A stretch of DNA of 64,000 nt from Pseudomonas sp. ANT_J12 (GTDB lineage: Bacteria; Pseudomonadota; Gammaproteobacteria; Pseudomonadales; Pseudomonadaceae). This document shows positions 49,928 through 59,249 of the stretch, in pieces. How positions within the stretch are numbered: the first letter of the stretch is position 1; every line of letters begins with the position of its first letter. The notes beneath the pieces were generated by a model that worked only from the letters and a program-made list of their open reading frames with translations, did no database searches and was not told the origin of the DNA. Made by a program: the position numbers and the translations under genes. The stretch covers positions 62,001 to 126,000 of the forward strand of contig NZ_VOBN01000007.1 of the NCBI RefSeq assembly GCF_008370045.1, in the 5' to 3' direction.

Positions 49928-52354
49928 ATGTCCCGTTCGCTCGACACCTTATTGCGCCCCAGTTTGCTGGCGGTTGCCATTACCCTTTGTGCCCCCCTGG
50001 CCAGCAGCCAACTGATCGCCGCTGAACAGGCGTCGAGCGTTCGCGCCTACAACCTGCCGGCCGCGCCATTGGCCAGCACCCTGAACCAGATCGCCAGTCA
50101 GGCCGGTCTGGCGCTGTCGCTGAATCCATCGCTGGCGGCGGGCAAGACCTCGGCACCGGTCAAAGGTCAGTTCGACGCGACCGCCGCCCTGCGTGAAGCC
50201 TTGCGCGGCACCGGCCTGCAACTGGAACAGAGCAGCACCGGCACCTACAGCCTGGTGGCCGTGCCCGAGGGCGTGATGGCGTTGCCGGAAACCGCCGTGA
50301 TTGGTGTGGAAAATGCTGAAAGTGCCTGGGGCCCGGTCGATGGTTACGTCGCCACCCGCACCGCTGCCGGCACCAAGACCGACACCGCATTGGTTGAAGC
50401 ACCGCGTTCGATTTCTGTCGCGACCCGTCAGCAGATGGATGACCGCAGCGTGCACAGTCTGGATGACGCCGTGCGCTACATGCCTGGCATCACCGCCAGC
50501 AGCTACGGCAGCGATACCCGAGCCGACTGGTTGCGGGTACGCGGTTTCGAGCCGACCCAGTTCCTCGACGGATTGCCGCTGCCAAAAGGCGTGTACGCCA
50601 ACCCGAAACAGGAAACCTGGAACCTTGACCGCCTCACCCTGCTGCGTGGTCCGGCCTCTTCGGTTTACGGCCAGACCCCGCCGGGCGGCCTGCTGGACAT
50701 GGTCAGCCGCCGTCCAAGCGACGTGACCAGCAGCGAAATCCAACTGCAATACGGCAGTGACAACCACCGTCAGATCAACTTCGCCAGCACCGGCAAGATC
50801 GACGACGCGGGCCAGTTCCTTTATGGCATCAGCGGCGTGGTACGTGACAGCGATACGCAGATCGACCACATCGAAAACAAGCGCTACAACATCGCGCCGA
50901 GCCTGACCTGGAACATCGACGAAGACACCAGGTTCACCCTGCTGTCCCAGTTCACTCGCGACGATACCGGCATCACTAGCCAGTTCCTGCCAATTCAAGG
51001 CACCAAGATCCGTTCCCCGCTCGGCGATATTTCCCATCACAAAAACCTCGGTGACCCGGACTGGGAATACTACGACCGCACTTATTACGCACTGGGCTAT
51101 GCGTTTGAACACCGCATCAACGATGTCTGGCAGTTCAAGCAAAACCTGCGCTACACCAAATCCGACCTGTCCTTCCAGGCCCTCACCGTCGGTGCTTTTG
51201 AATTCAACCCTGTCGATGCCAATGGCAACGTTGGCCGCACCAGTACCTCTGTCGACGAAGACATCAGCCAATTCGCGGTGGATAACAACTTTCAGGCCGA
51301 CTTCGCCACGGGCGATGTCCGCCATACCCTGCTGTTGGGTCTGGATCACCAACGCAGCAACACCAATTACACCTCGATTTTCGGCGACGGCCTGAAGACC
51401 AATGTCAACAACCCGATCTACGGCCAGCCGATCGTTCGTCCTGCACGCTCCACTGCGTTCTATGACTACGACCAGAAGACCTATCAAACCGGCCTGTACG
51501 TGCAGGACCAGATGGCGCTCGACCAATGGCGCCTGACCCTCGGCGGTCGTGAAGACTGGGTACACACCGGTACCCAATTCCTCAACAAGGCCGATGCGAC
51601 CAACACCCAGCGCGACAAGAACTTCAGTGGCAACGCGGCCCTGAGCTACGTGTTTGATTCGGGCTTCGTACCGTACATTTCTTACGCCGAATCCTTCCAG
51701 CCCACGTCCGGCGCCGATGCCTCTTCCACGGGCTCGCTGAAACCGACCGAAGGCAAACAATGGGAAATGGGCGTCAAGTACCAGCCACCGGGCAGCAAGA
51801 CCCTGCTTACCGCGGCAGTGTATGACCTGACCCAGAAGAACGTCGCCGTAACCACCACCGTCGGCAACACGCCGATCACCAGCCAGACCGGCGAAGTGAA
51901 AGTCAAAGGCCTGGAACTGGAAGCAGTTTCTGACCTTACCGACAACCTGAAAGTGATCGCCGCCTACACCCTGGCCAAGTCCGAAGTGCAAAAAGGCGAT
52001 TTCAAAGGCAATCGCCTGCAACTGATGCCAAACCAGCAAGCCTCGCTGTGGACCGATTACACCTGGCACACCGGCGTGCTCGACGGCTTCGGTATCGGCG
52101 GCGGCGTGCGTTACACCGGCAACACTTACGGCGACCAGGCCAACACCTGGCTGGGCAAGGCGGATGCTTACACCGTATTCGATGCCGCCGTGCATTACGA
52201 TTTGGGCCGTCTGGATAACAGCCTCAAGGGCGCGTCGCTGGCACTCAACGCCACTAACCTGTTCGACAAGGACTACATGTCCACCTGCGACAGTTACAAC
52301 TGCTACTACGGCGACCAGCGCAGTGTCATCGCCAGCGCCACTTACAAGTGGTAA
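49928..52354 (+). CDS. TonB-dependent siderophore receptor with signalling domain
   Basis: Outer-membrane transducer of 808 residues. A signal peptide (1-35) is followed by an STN signalling domain (NLPAAPLASTLNQIASQAGL to ~110), a plug domain (EAPRSISVATRQQMDDR, then LLRGPASSVYGQTPPGGLLD) and a 22-strand barrel ending in the aromatic YKW. The STN domain shows that it works with the FecI/FecR pair upstream. The downstream PepSY gene suggests a ferri-siderophore reductase. The arrangement recalls P. aeruginosa foxI-foxR-foxA-foxB, but the siderophore cannot be assigned from sequence. AGGAG precedes the ATG. Confidence 0.94.
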   Translation: MSRSLDTLLRPSLLAVAITLCAPLASSQLIAAEQASSVRAYNLPAAPLASTLNQIASQAGLALSLNPSLAAGKTSAPVKGQFDATAALREALRGTGLQLEQSSTGTYSLVAVPEGVMALPETAVIGVENAESAWGPVDGYVATRTAAGTKTDTALVEAPRSISVATRQQMDDRSVHSLDDAVRYMPGITASSYGSDTRADWLRVRGFEPTQFLDGLPLPKGVYANPKQETWNLDRLTLLRGPASSVYGQTPPGGLLDMVSRRPSDVTSSEIQLQYGSDNHRQINFASTGKIDDAGQFLYGISGVVRDSDTQIDHIENKRYNIAPSLTWNIDEDTRFTLLSQFTRDDTGITSQFLPIQGTKIRSPLGDISHHKNLGDPDWEYYDRTYYALGYAFEHRINDVWQFKQNLRYTKSDLSFQALTVGAFEFNPVDANGNVGRTSTSVDEDISQFAVDNNFQADFATGDVRHTLLLGLDHQRSNTNYTSIFGDGLKTNVNNPIYGQPIVRPARSTAFYDYDQKTYQTGLYVQDQMALDQWRLTLGGREDWVHTGTQFLNKADATNTQRDKNFSGNAALSYVFDSGFVPYISYAESFQPTSGADASSTGSLKPTEGKQWEMGVKYQPPGSKTLLTAAVYDLTQKNVAVTTTVGNTPITSQTGEVKVKGLELEAVSDLTDNLKVIAAYTLAKSEVQKGDFKGNRLQLMPNQQASLWTDYTWHTGVLDGFGIGGGVRYTGNTYGDQANTWLGKADAYTVFDAAVHYDLGRLDNSLKGASLALNATNLFDKDYMSTCDSYNCYYGDQRSVIASATYKW

Positions 52355-52380
52355 TTGCCTGAGCTGATAGCTCCAAGACC

Positions 52381-52403
52381 AAGCCGTCCTTCAAGGACGG
52401 CTT
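52381..52403 (+). terminator. Hairpin after the receptor gene
   Basis: Stem AAGCCGTCCT (52381-52390), loop TCA, stem AGGACGGCTT (52394-52403), with a weak T tail. It may attenuate transcription into the PepSY gene. Confidence 0.6.
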
Positions 52404-52425
52404 TGGTATTTCTGAAGGCCATGAA

Positions 52426-53556
52426 ATGAAAAGTAAAACAATTCGCCGCTGGTCCTGCATCCACACCTGGACCAGCCTGATTTGCACGGTGTTCCTGCTG
52501 ATGCTCGCACTGACCGGCCTGCCGTTGATCTTCCACCACGAGATCGACCATTTGCTGGGGGATGCCGCCGAGTTGAAGGTCATGCCGGCGGACACCCCGC
52601 AGCTGAATTTGCAACAGTTGGTGGCCGCCGCCGAGCAGCATCGGCCAGGCGACGTCATGCAGTACTTTGGCTACGACGATGAAGACACCAACGGCGTGAT
52701 CGCGATCATGGCGAAAACCGCCGGCACCGAGCCCAACTCGTCCCACACCTTCATGCTCGATGCCCGCACCGGCGAAGCGCTGGAGATGCCGTCGGCCAAC
52801 GGTGGGCTGATGATGGTCATGCTGCGCCTGCACGTGGACATGTTCGCCGGGCTGCCGGGCAAATTGCTGCTGGCGTTCATGGGCATCATGTTTGTCGCGG
52901 CGATTGTGTCCGGCACGGTGCTGTATCTGCCGTTCATGCGCCGTTTGAAATTCGCCACCGTGCGCCAGGACAAATCCACCCGCCTGCGCTGGCTCGACCT
53001 GCACAACCTGATTGGCGTGGTGACCCTGACCTGGGCGTTGGTGGTTGGCGTGACCGGCGTGATCAGCGCCTGCGCCGACTTGCTGATCGCCGCCTGGCGC
53101 AACGATAGCCTGAGCGCGATGGTCGCGCCCTATCGCGATGCGCCGCCGCTGACGCAACTGGCACCCGCCACGCGACTGCTCGATATTGCCAAGGAAGTCG
53201 CGCCGGGCATGCAGCCGGACTTCATCGCCTTCCCCGGCACGCGTTTCTCCAGCGAACACCATTACGCGGTGTTCATGAAAGGCAGCACGCACCTGACCTC
53301 GCACCTGCTGACCCCGGTGCTGATCGACGCCAGCACCCTGCAAGTCACGGCCGTGGCCGAGCGTCCGTGGTACATGGACGCCATGGGCATGTCACAGCCG
53401 CTGCACTTCGGGGATTACGGCGGCATGCCGATGAAAATCCTCTGGGCGACCCTGGATGTGCTGACCATCATCGTGCTCGGCAGCGGGGTGTATTTGTGGG
53501 TGGTGCGGCGCAAAGCGGCGAAGCCAGTGCTCGATAAAGCGGAGCGTGCGGCATGA
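52426..53556 (+). CDS. PepSY-TM domain protein, likely ferri-siderophore reductase
   Basis: Inner-membrane protein of 376 residues with four transmembrane helices (near residues 15-40, 140-165, 185-215 and 340-370) and two PepSY-like periplasmic regions. It opens with KTIRRWSCIHTWTSLICTVF and contains histidines in FHHEIDHLL, LRLHVDMFAG and LDLHNLIGVV that may bind haem. P. aeruginosa FoxB, adjacent to the FoxA receptor, is of this type. It overlaps the downstream small gene by 4 bases. Confidence 0.87.
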   Translation: MKSKTIRRWSCIHTWTSLICTVFLLMLALTGLPLIFHHEIDHLLGDAAELKVMPADTPQLNLQQLVAAAEQHRPGDVMQYFGYDDEDTNGVIAIMAKTAGTEPNSSHTFMLDARTGEALEMPSANGGLMMVMLRLHVDMFAGLPGKLLLAFMGIMFVAAIVSGTVLYLPFMRRLKFATVRQDKSTRLRWLDLHNLIGVVTLTWALVVGVTGVISACADLLIAAWRNDSLSAMVAPYRDAPPLTQLAPATRLLDIAKEVAPGMQPDFIAFPGTRFSSEHHYAVFMKGSTHLTSHLLTPVLIDASTLQVTAVAERPWYMDAMGMSQPLHFGDYGGMPMKILWATLDVLTIIVLGSGVYLWVVRRKAAKPVLDKAERAA

Positions 53557-53732
53557 AGCCCCGACAGTCGAACTTCTGGAAAGTCTTCGCCACGCCGACG
53601 GTAATCGCATTGCTCAGCGCGGCCGGGTTGTTTTCCGCGCTGCTGGGGGATGGCGTGTGGGATGCGTTGAGCTGGCTGGGCCTGGGCATCCCTGCGGCCC
53701 TGGCCCTGCGCGGGTTGCTGCAACGGCAGTAA
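53553..53732 (+). CDS. Small hydrophobic membrane protein of unknown function
   Basis: A 59-residue protein with two hydrophobic stretches (around FATPTVIALLSAAGLFSALL and LSWLGLGIPAALALRGLL) joined by a short DGVWD turn. The start overlaps the PepSY stop (ATGA), so it is the last gene of the receptor-PepSY operon. I know of similar small proteins beside PepSY genes in pseudomonads, but no function. Confidence 0.8.
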   Translation: MKPRQSNFWKVFATPTVIALLSAAGLFSALLGDGVWDALSWLGLGIPAALALRGLLQRQ

Positions 53733-53803
53733 AAACCTTTCACCTTGAGCTATCGGGGCAACACGCTATGCTGCCCGGCATTGCCACCGATCGAGACGCT
53801 GCC

Positions 53804-54433
53804 ATGTCCGCCCCGAGCATGACCCTGTTCCACAACCCCGCTTCGCCCTTTGTTCGCAAAGTCACGGTACTGCTGCACGAGACCGGCCAGACCGACCGCG
53901 TGGCCCTGCAACTCAGCCAGTTGACGCCGGTCAGCCCGGACCTGGCGCTGTGCGAAGACAACCCGCTGGGCAAGATCCCGGCCCTGCGCCTGGCCGATGG
54001 CAACGTCATCCATGACAGCCGGGTGATCCTCGATTACCTCGATCACCAGCACGTCGGCAATCCGCTGATCCCGCGTGACGGCCCGGCCCGCTGGCGGCGC
54101 CTGACCCTGGCCTCCCTGGCTGACGGGATCATGGACGCTGCGGTGATGATTCGTTACGAACAAGCCCTGCGCGCGCCGGAGAAACACTGGGAGCAATGGC
54201 TCGATGGCCAGCGCGAGAAGATTCGCCGTGCCTTGGCCGTGTTGGAAGCGGAGGCGATTGCCGAGCTGACCAGTCATTTCGATGTGGCGGCGATCAGCGT
54301 GGCGTGTGCCTTGGGCTACCTCGACCTGCGCCATCCCGATCTGGAATGGCGCGTGGCGAATCCGAAGCTGGGCGAGTGGTTTTTTGAGGTGAGTCAGCGG
54401 CCGTCCATGTTGGCCACGATGCCTAAGGCCTGA
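53804..54433 (+). CDS. Glutathione S-transferase family protein
   Basis: GST-fold protein of 209 residues. An N-terminal thioredoxin-like domain (TLFHNPASPFVRKVTVLLHE, then NPLGKIPALRLADG) is followed by an all-helical C-terminal domain with DVAAISVACALGYLDLR. There is no Cys in the position used by beta/omega GSTs (SPFVRK reads S). The start is ATG 53804; a second ATG five codons in is possible. It follows the iron cluster but probably has an independent promoter. The substrate is unknown. Confidence 0.88.
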   Translation: MSAPSMTLFHNPASPFVRKVTVLLHETGQTDRVALQLSQLTPVSPDLALCEDNPLGKIPALRLADGNVIHDSRVILDYLDHQHVGNPLIPRDGPARWRRLTLASLADGIMDAAVMIRYEQALRAPEKHWEQWLDGQREKIRRALAVLEAEAIAELTSHFDVAAISVACALGYLDLRHPDLEWRVANPKLGEWFFEVSQRPSMLATMPKA

Positions 54434-54458
54434 TCTTTGCGGTGACTGATCTGCCGTC

Positions 54459-54522
54459 ATCGCGGGCAAGCCTTGCCCCTACAGACCGCGTGTTCCTGTA
54501 GGAGCAAGGCTTGCCCGCGAAG
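54459..54522. repeat. Inverted REP pair
   Basis: Facing REP units (AAGCCTTGCCCC and AGGCTTGCCCGCGAAG arms) between the GST gene and creD. Confidence 0.88.
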
Positions 54523-54613
54523 GGATCACCCCCATCCAGAGGAAACAACCCGGCTATCCGCATCGCCAGTTGTTCGCCCAATCGCTGATCCTCCCGCAAC
54601 CCCAACGACCGGC

Positions 54614-55984
54614 TCATTCCACCGCTCCCATATCAAATTCCAACGGCTTGGCGGTCTTCGCGCCGATGCCGTACCAGTCCAGTTTGCGGGTCAGCACCAT
54701 GAACACACCCAACAGCCCGAACAGCAACAGCGAGCCCATCAACAGCGCGTAATCCTCGGCACTCAACAAGCCATAAAGCAAACCGTACAACGCCGCCAGT
54801 CCAGCCGAAAAACTCAAGCCGTGGCGCACGCTGCGCAACACGTGGCAGACGTAGAAGCCGATCAGCAGCACACAGCTACTCGCCGACAGCAGATACGCCA
54901 GGGCAAAGCCAATGTGCTCGGACAGCGACAGCAGCAACAGGTAGAAAAACGCCAGGGCCACGCCGACCAGCGCGTATTGCACCGGGTGCACCGCCAGGCT
55001 TTTCAGCACTTCGAAGAGGAAGAAGCCCGCGAAGGTCAGGACGATAAACAGCAAGGCATATTTGATCGCCCGGTCGCTTTTCAGGTACTGGTCCACCGGG
55101 TCGATGAAGCTCACGCCGAAGCTACGAGCGTTGAACGCTTCACAGCCCGCCCCGGACGCGCAACTGTTCAACGCTTCTTGCAAGTTGGTGGAGAAAAACG
55201 AGGTTTGCCAATTGGCGGTGAAACCCTGGTCGCTGACTTCGCGCTGGGTCGGCAGGTAGTTGCCGACAAAGCTTGGGTGCGGCCAGTTGGCGGCGAATGC
55301 GACTTTGCTGGTCTTGCCCACCGGCAGCACTTGCAACTGACCGGTGCCTTGCAAGCGCAGGTCGAAACCGAAGGCCAATTCCGTGGCCTGCTTCGCATCC
55401 AGTGCCGGCAGCATGACGTGCACACCCTCCCCCAAAAAGCCCACCTGGCTACCCGGGACGAAGTCCAGGCGCTGGCCATCGAGTTCCAGTTTCAGGGCAT
55501 TCTCGATGCCACGAATGTCGCTGATGCCGACCGCCAGAAAGGGCTGGTCGAATTGGTAATCCGCAAAGTCTTCCTTGATGCCCAGTTGTTCCGGGATCGA
55601 AAAATGCCCGCTGATGCGGTTGTCGGCGTGGAACAGTCGCGCTTCATAAATGCCGCGCGAGCGCAGTTCGGTCTGGACCTGGCCATCCAGTTCAAAGCGT
55701 TCCGGGAGAAAGTACAAACGCCCGCGCTCTTCACCGACGTCCTGATAACGCTCGTTGGTTTTTTCGTTGAGTTTCCAGTTGCGCACTACCTTGCGATACG
55801 GCACCACCATCAGCGGCCCGCTCAATTGCTGGCTGAAGCTGGAACTGCGGGCGATGTCTTCCAACACACCATCGCGCAATTGCTGACGGTCCTGGATCAC
55901 GCCGTTGATCATCAGCAATGGAATCAGCAATAACAGAATCAGTAGGGCAATCGCCCCGAGTTTTATGGCCAGGTTACGGTTCAT
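54614..55984 (-). CDS. creD: Inner-membrane protein CreD
   Basis: CreD of the CreBC regulon, 456 residues. An N-terminal transmembrane helix (LGAIALLILLLLIPLLMING) anchors a large periplasmic region with FDQPFLAVGISDIRGI and ARSFGVSFIDPVDQYLKSDR, followed by about five C-terminal helices. CreD is linked to envelope integrity and beta-lactam response. The ATG is at 55982-55984; the longer frame to 56242 would read through a repeat. It lies downstream of creC on the same strand, separated by a repeat element. Confidence 0.92.
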   Translation of the reverse strand: MNRNLAIKLGAIALLILLLLIPLLMINGVIQDRQQLRDGVLEDIARSSSFSQQLSGPLMVVPYRKVVRNWKLNEKTNERYQDVGEERGRLYFLPERFELDGQVQTELRSRGIYEARLFHADNRISGHFSIPEQLGIKEDFADYQFDQPFLAVGISDIRGIENALKLELDGQRLDFVPGSQVGFLGEGVHVMLPALDAKQATELAFGFDLRLQGTGQLQVLPVGKTSKVAFAANWPHPSFVGNYLPTQREVSDQGFTANWQTSFFSTNLQEALNSCASGAGCEAFNARSFGVSFIDPVDQYLKSDRAIKYALLFIVLTFAGFFLFEVLKSLAVHPVQYALVGVALAFFYLLLLSLSEHIGFALAYLLSASSCVLLIGFYVCHVLRSVRHGLSFSAGLAALYGLLYGLLSAEDYALLMGSLLLFGLLGVFMVLTRKLDWYGIGAKTAKPLEFDMGAVE

Positions 55985-56095
55985 GGGTTCTCTCCCTGTT
56001 CGAATGAGGGAGAGTTTGGTGTCGGCGTGTGAGAGTTTTGTGGGGGGAATGTGGAGAGTGTGTGGAGACTGCTCAAACTCGGCAAACACATAACC

Positions 56096-56229
56096 CTGTG
56101 GCGAGGGAGCTTGCTCCCGTTGGGCTGCGAAGCGGCCCCATATCCAAACTGCGAGTTGTTTCAGACTGACTGCATACGCCGGATGACGACTGCTGCGCAG
56201 CCGAACGGGAGCAAGCTCCCTCGCCACAA
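56096..56229. repeat. Palindromic repeat pair (GCGAGGGAGCTTGCTCCC family)
   Basis: Facing units at 56096-56145 and 56185-56229 between creC and creD; the arms share GCGAGGGAGCTTGCTCCCG and CTGCGAAGC/CTGCGCAGC. Confidence 0.85.
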
Positions 56230-56242
56230 AGGCAGCGTGCAT

Positions 56243-57661
56243 TCAGGGTAATTGAAGCGTGACCTCTACACCGCCCGACACATTGCCGACATGCATTCCG
56301 CCACCATGCAACTTGACCACTTCTTCAACGAAGTTAAGTCCCAACCCGGTGCTTTTGCGCCCACTGTCCGGTCGTGGCAGCGAGTAGAACCGTTCACTCA
56401 AGCGGGGTAACGCATAGTCAGGAATCGCCTCGGCCTGGTTGAACAGCCTGAACTCAATCCGCTCGCCCACACGCTCGGCGCTAAACCGCATGACACCCTG
56501 AACCGGGGTGAAATCCAGGGCGTTTTCCAGCAGATTGCCGAATGCCTGGCGCAACAGGAACGGCTCACCGATCAATGCCAGGCCAGGGGCAATCGTCTGT
56601 TCAACGCGCAATTGTTTGCTTTCGATACGTGCGGCCTGAGCGTCGAGCACTGCCTTAACCAATGCCGCCAACGGCACCTCGACACGTTCTTCCAACCCTT
56701 GCCGCTGCTCAACCTGCGCCAGGTTCAACAACCGCTCGATCAACTGCTGCATCCGCGCGCTTTCGCTGTGGATGTTGCTGACGAAACGCTGCTGCTGGGC
56801 CACGGGCATCTCGCCTTGTAACAGTTCCGCCGCGCCGCGAATCGCCGCCAGCGGGCTCTTCAACTCATGGGTCAAGGTGTGCACGTAGCGCTCGACGTAG
56901 GCTTTGCCTTCCAGTTGTGTGCGCATCTGCTCCACCGCCGTCGCCAGTTGCTCGAACTCGCCACCGCGATAATGCGGCACCTCGACCCGCCGCCCTTCGC
57001 TGACGGCTTGGGCGTAAGCGGTCAACCGCCGCAGCGCCGCGCTCAACCACCAGGACAGCACCGCGCCAAACAGTAAGCCGAGGCCGATCAACCCGGCGCC
57101 ATAAGCGAACAAGCGTCTCTCGGTCCGGTCGACGTAAGGCTGCAATGAGCTGTTGGGCTTGGCCACGGTGACCACACCGATGATCTGACCGTTGTCACGG
57201 ATCGGCGCGCCAACGTGCATCGCCGAGGTGCGGGCGTCATTGGGATCGGTGCGGGTCGAGCGGGCGCCGTATTCACCGCGCAGGGTCAGGTAGACGTCGT
57301 TCCAGCGCGAGTAGTCCTGGCCCACGGCGACGCCGCTGGAGTCCAGCACCACGATGCCTTTGGCGTCAGTGACGTAGATGCGGTGGCTGACCTGATTCTT
57401 CGGCAGGCCCCAGATGCTCGCCTTCGGCTGCCGTTCGCCGTAGGCCTTGAGCAGTTGCGGCCAGTGATTCTGGTTGAGGGTGCCGGCCTTGAAGTCATCG
57501 CGCAGGATCTCGGCCATCAGGTTGGCGGTGTCCACCAGGGTTTCTTCGGTGGACTGGCGCACGCCGGGACGGATTTCCTGGATCACGGTGTTGAGCACGA
57601 AATAACCGGTCAGGCCGATAAACAGCACGTAGACCAGGAAAATCCGGATCGCCAGTGACAT
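56243..57661 (-). CDS. creC: Sensor histidine kinase CreC
   Basis: Sensor kinase of 472 residues. Two transmembrane helices (~7-28 and ~184-203) flank a periplasmic Cache-like sensor, followed by HAMP, a dimerisation domain with the phospho-acceptor His in THELKSPLAAIRGA, and an ATPase domain with NLLENALDF (N box) and STGLGLNFVEEV (G2 box). It partners CreB. The start overlaps the creB stop by one base. Confidence 0.94.
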   Translation of the reverse strand: MSLAIRIFLVYVLFIGLTGYFVLNTVIQEIRPGVRQSTEETLVDTANLMAEILRDDFKAGTLNQNHWPQLLKAYGERQPKASIWGLPKNQVSHRIYVTDAKGIVVLDSSGVAVGQDYSRWNDVYLTLRGEYGARSTRTDPNDARTSAMHVGAPIRDNGQIIGVVTVAKPNSSLQPYVDRTERRLFAYGAGLIGLGLLFGAVLSWWLSAALRRLTAYAQAVSEGRRVEVPHYRGGEFEQLATAVEQMRTQLEGKAYVERYVHTLTHELKSPLAAIRGAAELLQGEMPVAQQQRFVSNIHSESARMQQLIERLLNLAQVEQRQGLEERVEVPLAALVKAVLDAQAARIESKQLRVEQTIAPGLALIGEPFLLRQAFGNLLENALDFTPVQGVMRFSAERVGERIEFRLFNQAEAIPDYALPRLSERFYSLPRPDSGRKSTGLGLNFVEEVVKLHGGGMHVGNVSGGVEVTLQLP

Positions 57662-58341
57662 CAGCTGTGTCCCGGGCTGTAGCTGTAGCCGAGGCCGCGA
57701 TGGGTCTGGATCGGTTCGGCGTCGGCCCGCACCAGGCGCAGTTTGGCGCGCACGCTCTTGATGTGGCTGTCGATGCTGCGCTCGTAGCCGGCATCGGCGG
57801 GCACGCCCAGGGCGTCGAGCAATTGCTCGCGACTGAAGACACGCTCAGGTTGTTCGAGCAGGCATTGCAGCAGACGGAACTCATGGCGCGTCAGGCTCAG
57901 GGGCTGGCCGCGATAGCTGATCTGCACCCGTTCGCTGTCGATGCGGAACAGCGTCGAGGCCACTTCGGCTGAAGCACGCGGGGTCATGCGCTTGAGGATC
58001 GCCCGGACCCGCGCCGCCACTTCTCGCGGGCTGAACGGCTTGACCACGTAATCGTCGGCGCCGATTTCCAGGCCCACCACGCGGTCGATTTCCGCATCAC
58101 GGGCACTAAGGAAGATCACCGGCACGTCGCTGAAACGCCGCAGTTGCTTGCAGGTTTCGAAGCCGCTGATGTCCGGCAGGCCGATGTCGAGGATGATCAG
58201 GTCGGCCGGGGTCTGGCGCTGATGTTCAAGCGCGGCGGCGCCAAGGCTCACCCACGTGGTGGTAAAGCCTTCGCCCTGCAAGGCAAAAATCAACGTATCG
58301 GCAATGGCCGCTTCGTCTTCGACAATCAGGATATGAGGCAT
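57661..58341 (-). CDS. creB: Response regulator CreB
   Basis: OmpR/PhoB-family response regulator of 226 residues. The receiver (1-120) has acidic residues in HILIVEDEAAI, phospho-acceptor D52 in IILDIGLPDISG and Lys in DDYVVKPFSPRE. The C-terminal winged helix shows LTRHEFRLLQCLLEQPERVF and YERSIDSHIKSVRAKLR. It is the first gene of creBCD and controls creD and others through cre-tag sites; I could not find an exact TTCAC-N6-TTCAC tag in the creD upstream gap. Confidence 0.95.
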   Translation of the reverse strand: MPHILIVEDEAAIADTLIFALQGEGFTTTWVSLGAAALEHQRQTPADLIILDIGLPDISGFETCKQLRRFSDVPVIFLSARDAEIDRVVGLEIGADDYVVKPFSPREVAARVRAILKRMTPRASAEVASTLFRIDSERVQISYRGQPLSLTRHEFRLLQCLLEQPERVFSREQLLDALGVPADAGYERSIDSHIKSVRAKLRLVRADAEPIQTHRGLGYSYSPGHS

Positions 58342-58400
58342 GGCGTCCGGGCACGGCAGTTAAGTTGCGCAACGGTGGCCCAAGCCTCACATCCCGTCAA

Positions 58401-58922
58401 TCAGCAGTCGGGTTTATCCGCGGTAAAACGTCGGGCCGGGTTCACCGCTGCGCCGAATTCACGCAAGGCCTTGGCGCCGATCAGCAGCGGGTAATTGAAG
58501 CTGCTGCGGTCGGTGAGGTTGACCTCGACCGTGCGCTTGACGTTGCCCAGGCACAGTTCCAGATCGACGACCGGACGCTTGGTGGGTGCGGCTTCGTCCT
58601 TCTCGTCCTCGTCTTCTTCGGAGCGGGTCTTGATCTTGCTGATCCGCGCGATCTTGTGCTCGTAGACCTTGTTGCTCGCGTCCTTGGTGGCGAGGCGGAA
58701 GCGCACCCAATCGTCGCCGTCGCGGGTGAACATTTCGATGTCCTTGGCCGACAGCGACGCGGTCAGGGCGCCGGTGTCCATCTTGGCCTTGAGGACTTCA
58801 CCGCCGATTTCCGGCAGCGCGATGTATTCGTAACGCCCGTACAGGGTCGGCTCGGCGGCCATGACCGGCAGGGCCACGAGGGTCAGCAATGCAAGGAGGG
58901 ATTTCACGTATTGGGCATCCAT
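58401..58922 (-). CDS. Retropepsin-like (RimB/DUF785) exported protein
   Basis: Protein of 173 residues with a signal peptide ending VMAA. The aspartic-protease-like motif KMDTGALTASL and ASNKVYEHKIARI match the putative ATP-dependent zinc protease family (PF05618, retropepsin-like). It carries an unusual acidic insertion, SEEDEDEKDEAAPTK, near residue 105. The C-terminal SFNYPLLIGAKALREFG is conserved in the family. The ATG is at 58920-58922 with no strong ribosome-binding site. Its function is unknown; paralogues act with glutamate-ligase RimK-like proteins. It follows creB's upstream side on the same strand. Confidence 0.82.
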   Translation of the reverse strand: MDAQYVKSLLALLTLVALPVMAAEPTLYGRYEYIALPEIGGEVLKAKMDTGALTASLSAKDIEMFTRDGDDWVRFRLATKDASNKVYEHKIARISKIKTRSEEDEDEKDEAAPTKRPVVDLELCLGNVKRTVEVNLTDRSSFNYPLLIGAKALREFGAAVNPARRFTADKPDC

Positions 58923-58960
58923 AAGGAGTGGGCAGCGGGATTTTAGACCTTTATCGGTTA

Positions 58961-59133
58961 GATCGTTCCCACGCTCTGCGTGGGAATGCCGCCATGGACG
59001 CTCTGCGTCCGCTTTGGGACGCGGAGCGTCCCGGGATGCATTCCCACGCAGAGCGTGGGAACGATCAGTACCGCGTGCGTCGGGTTGACGACTGCTTCGC
59101 AGCCGAAGCGGGAGCAAGCTCCCTCGCCACAGG
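58961..59133. repeat. CGTTCCCACGCTC-type palindrome plus half of a GAGCAAGCTCCCTCGCC unit
   Basis: A nearly perfect palindrome with ends GATCGTTCCCACGCTCTGCG and its complement (58961-59066), then a single repeat arm (59081-59133). Together these fill much of the 327-base gap between the divergent genes at 58401 and 59250. Confidence 0.88.
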
Positions 59134-59249
59134 GGATCTTCATGATTCTGAGCATATCGCTTCAAAGGTGAAACATTCGTCACCCCCGATTTGGCCTGCC
59201 GCCCGAAGCTGCTTATCATGGCGCGCCCAAATGCTTTCAAGAGTTACTT

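Noticed and set aside
49949..52195. 748-codon open frame opposite the TonB receptor gene
   Set aside because: The plus strand encodes a full receptor with all its domains. The antisense product has no recognisable motif.
55985..56095. CreB binding tag (TTCAC-N6-TTCAC) before creD
   Set aside because: No copy with both halves was found on either strand in this gap.
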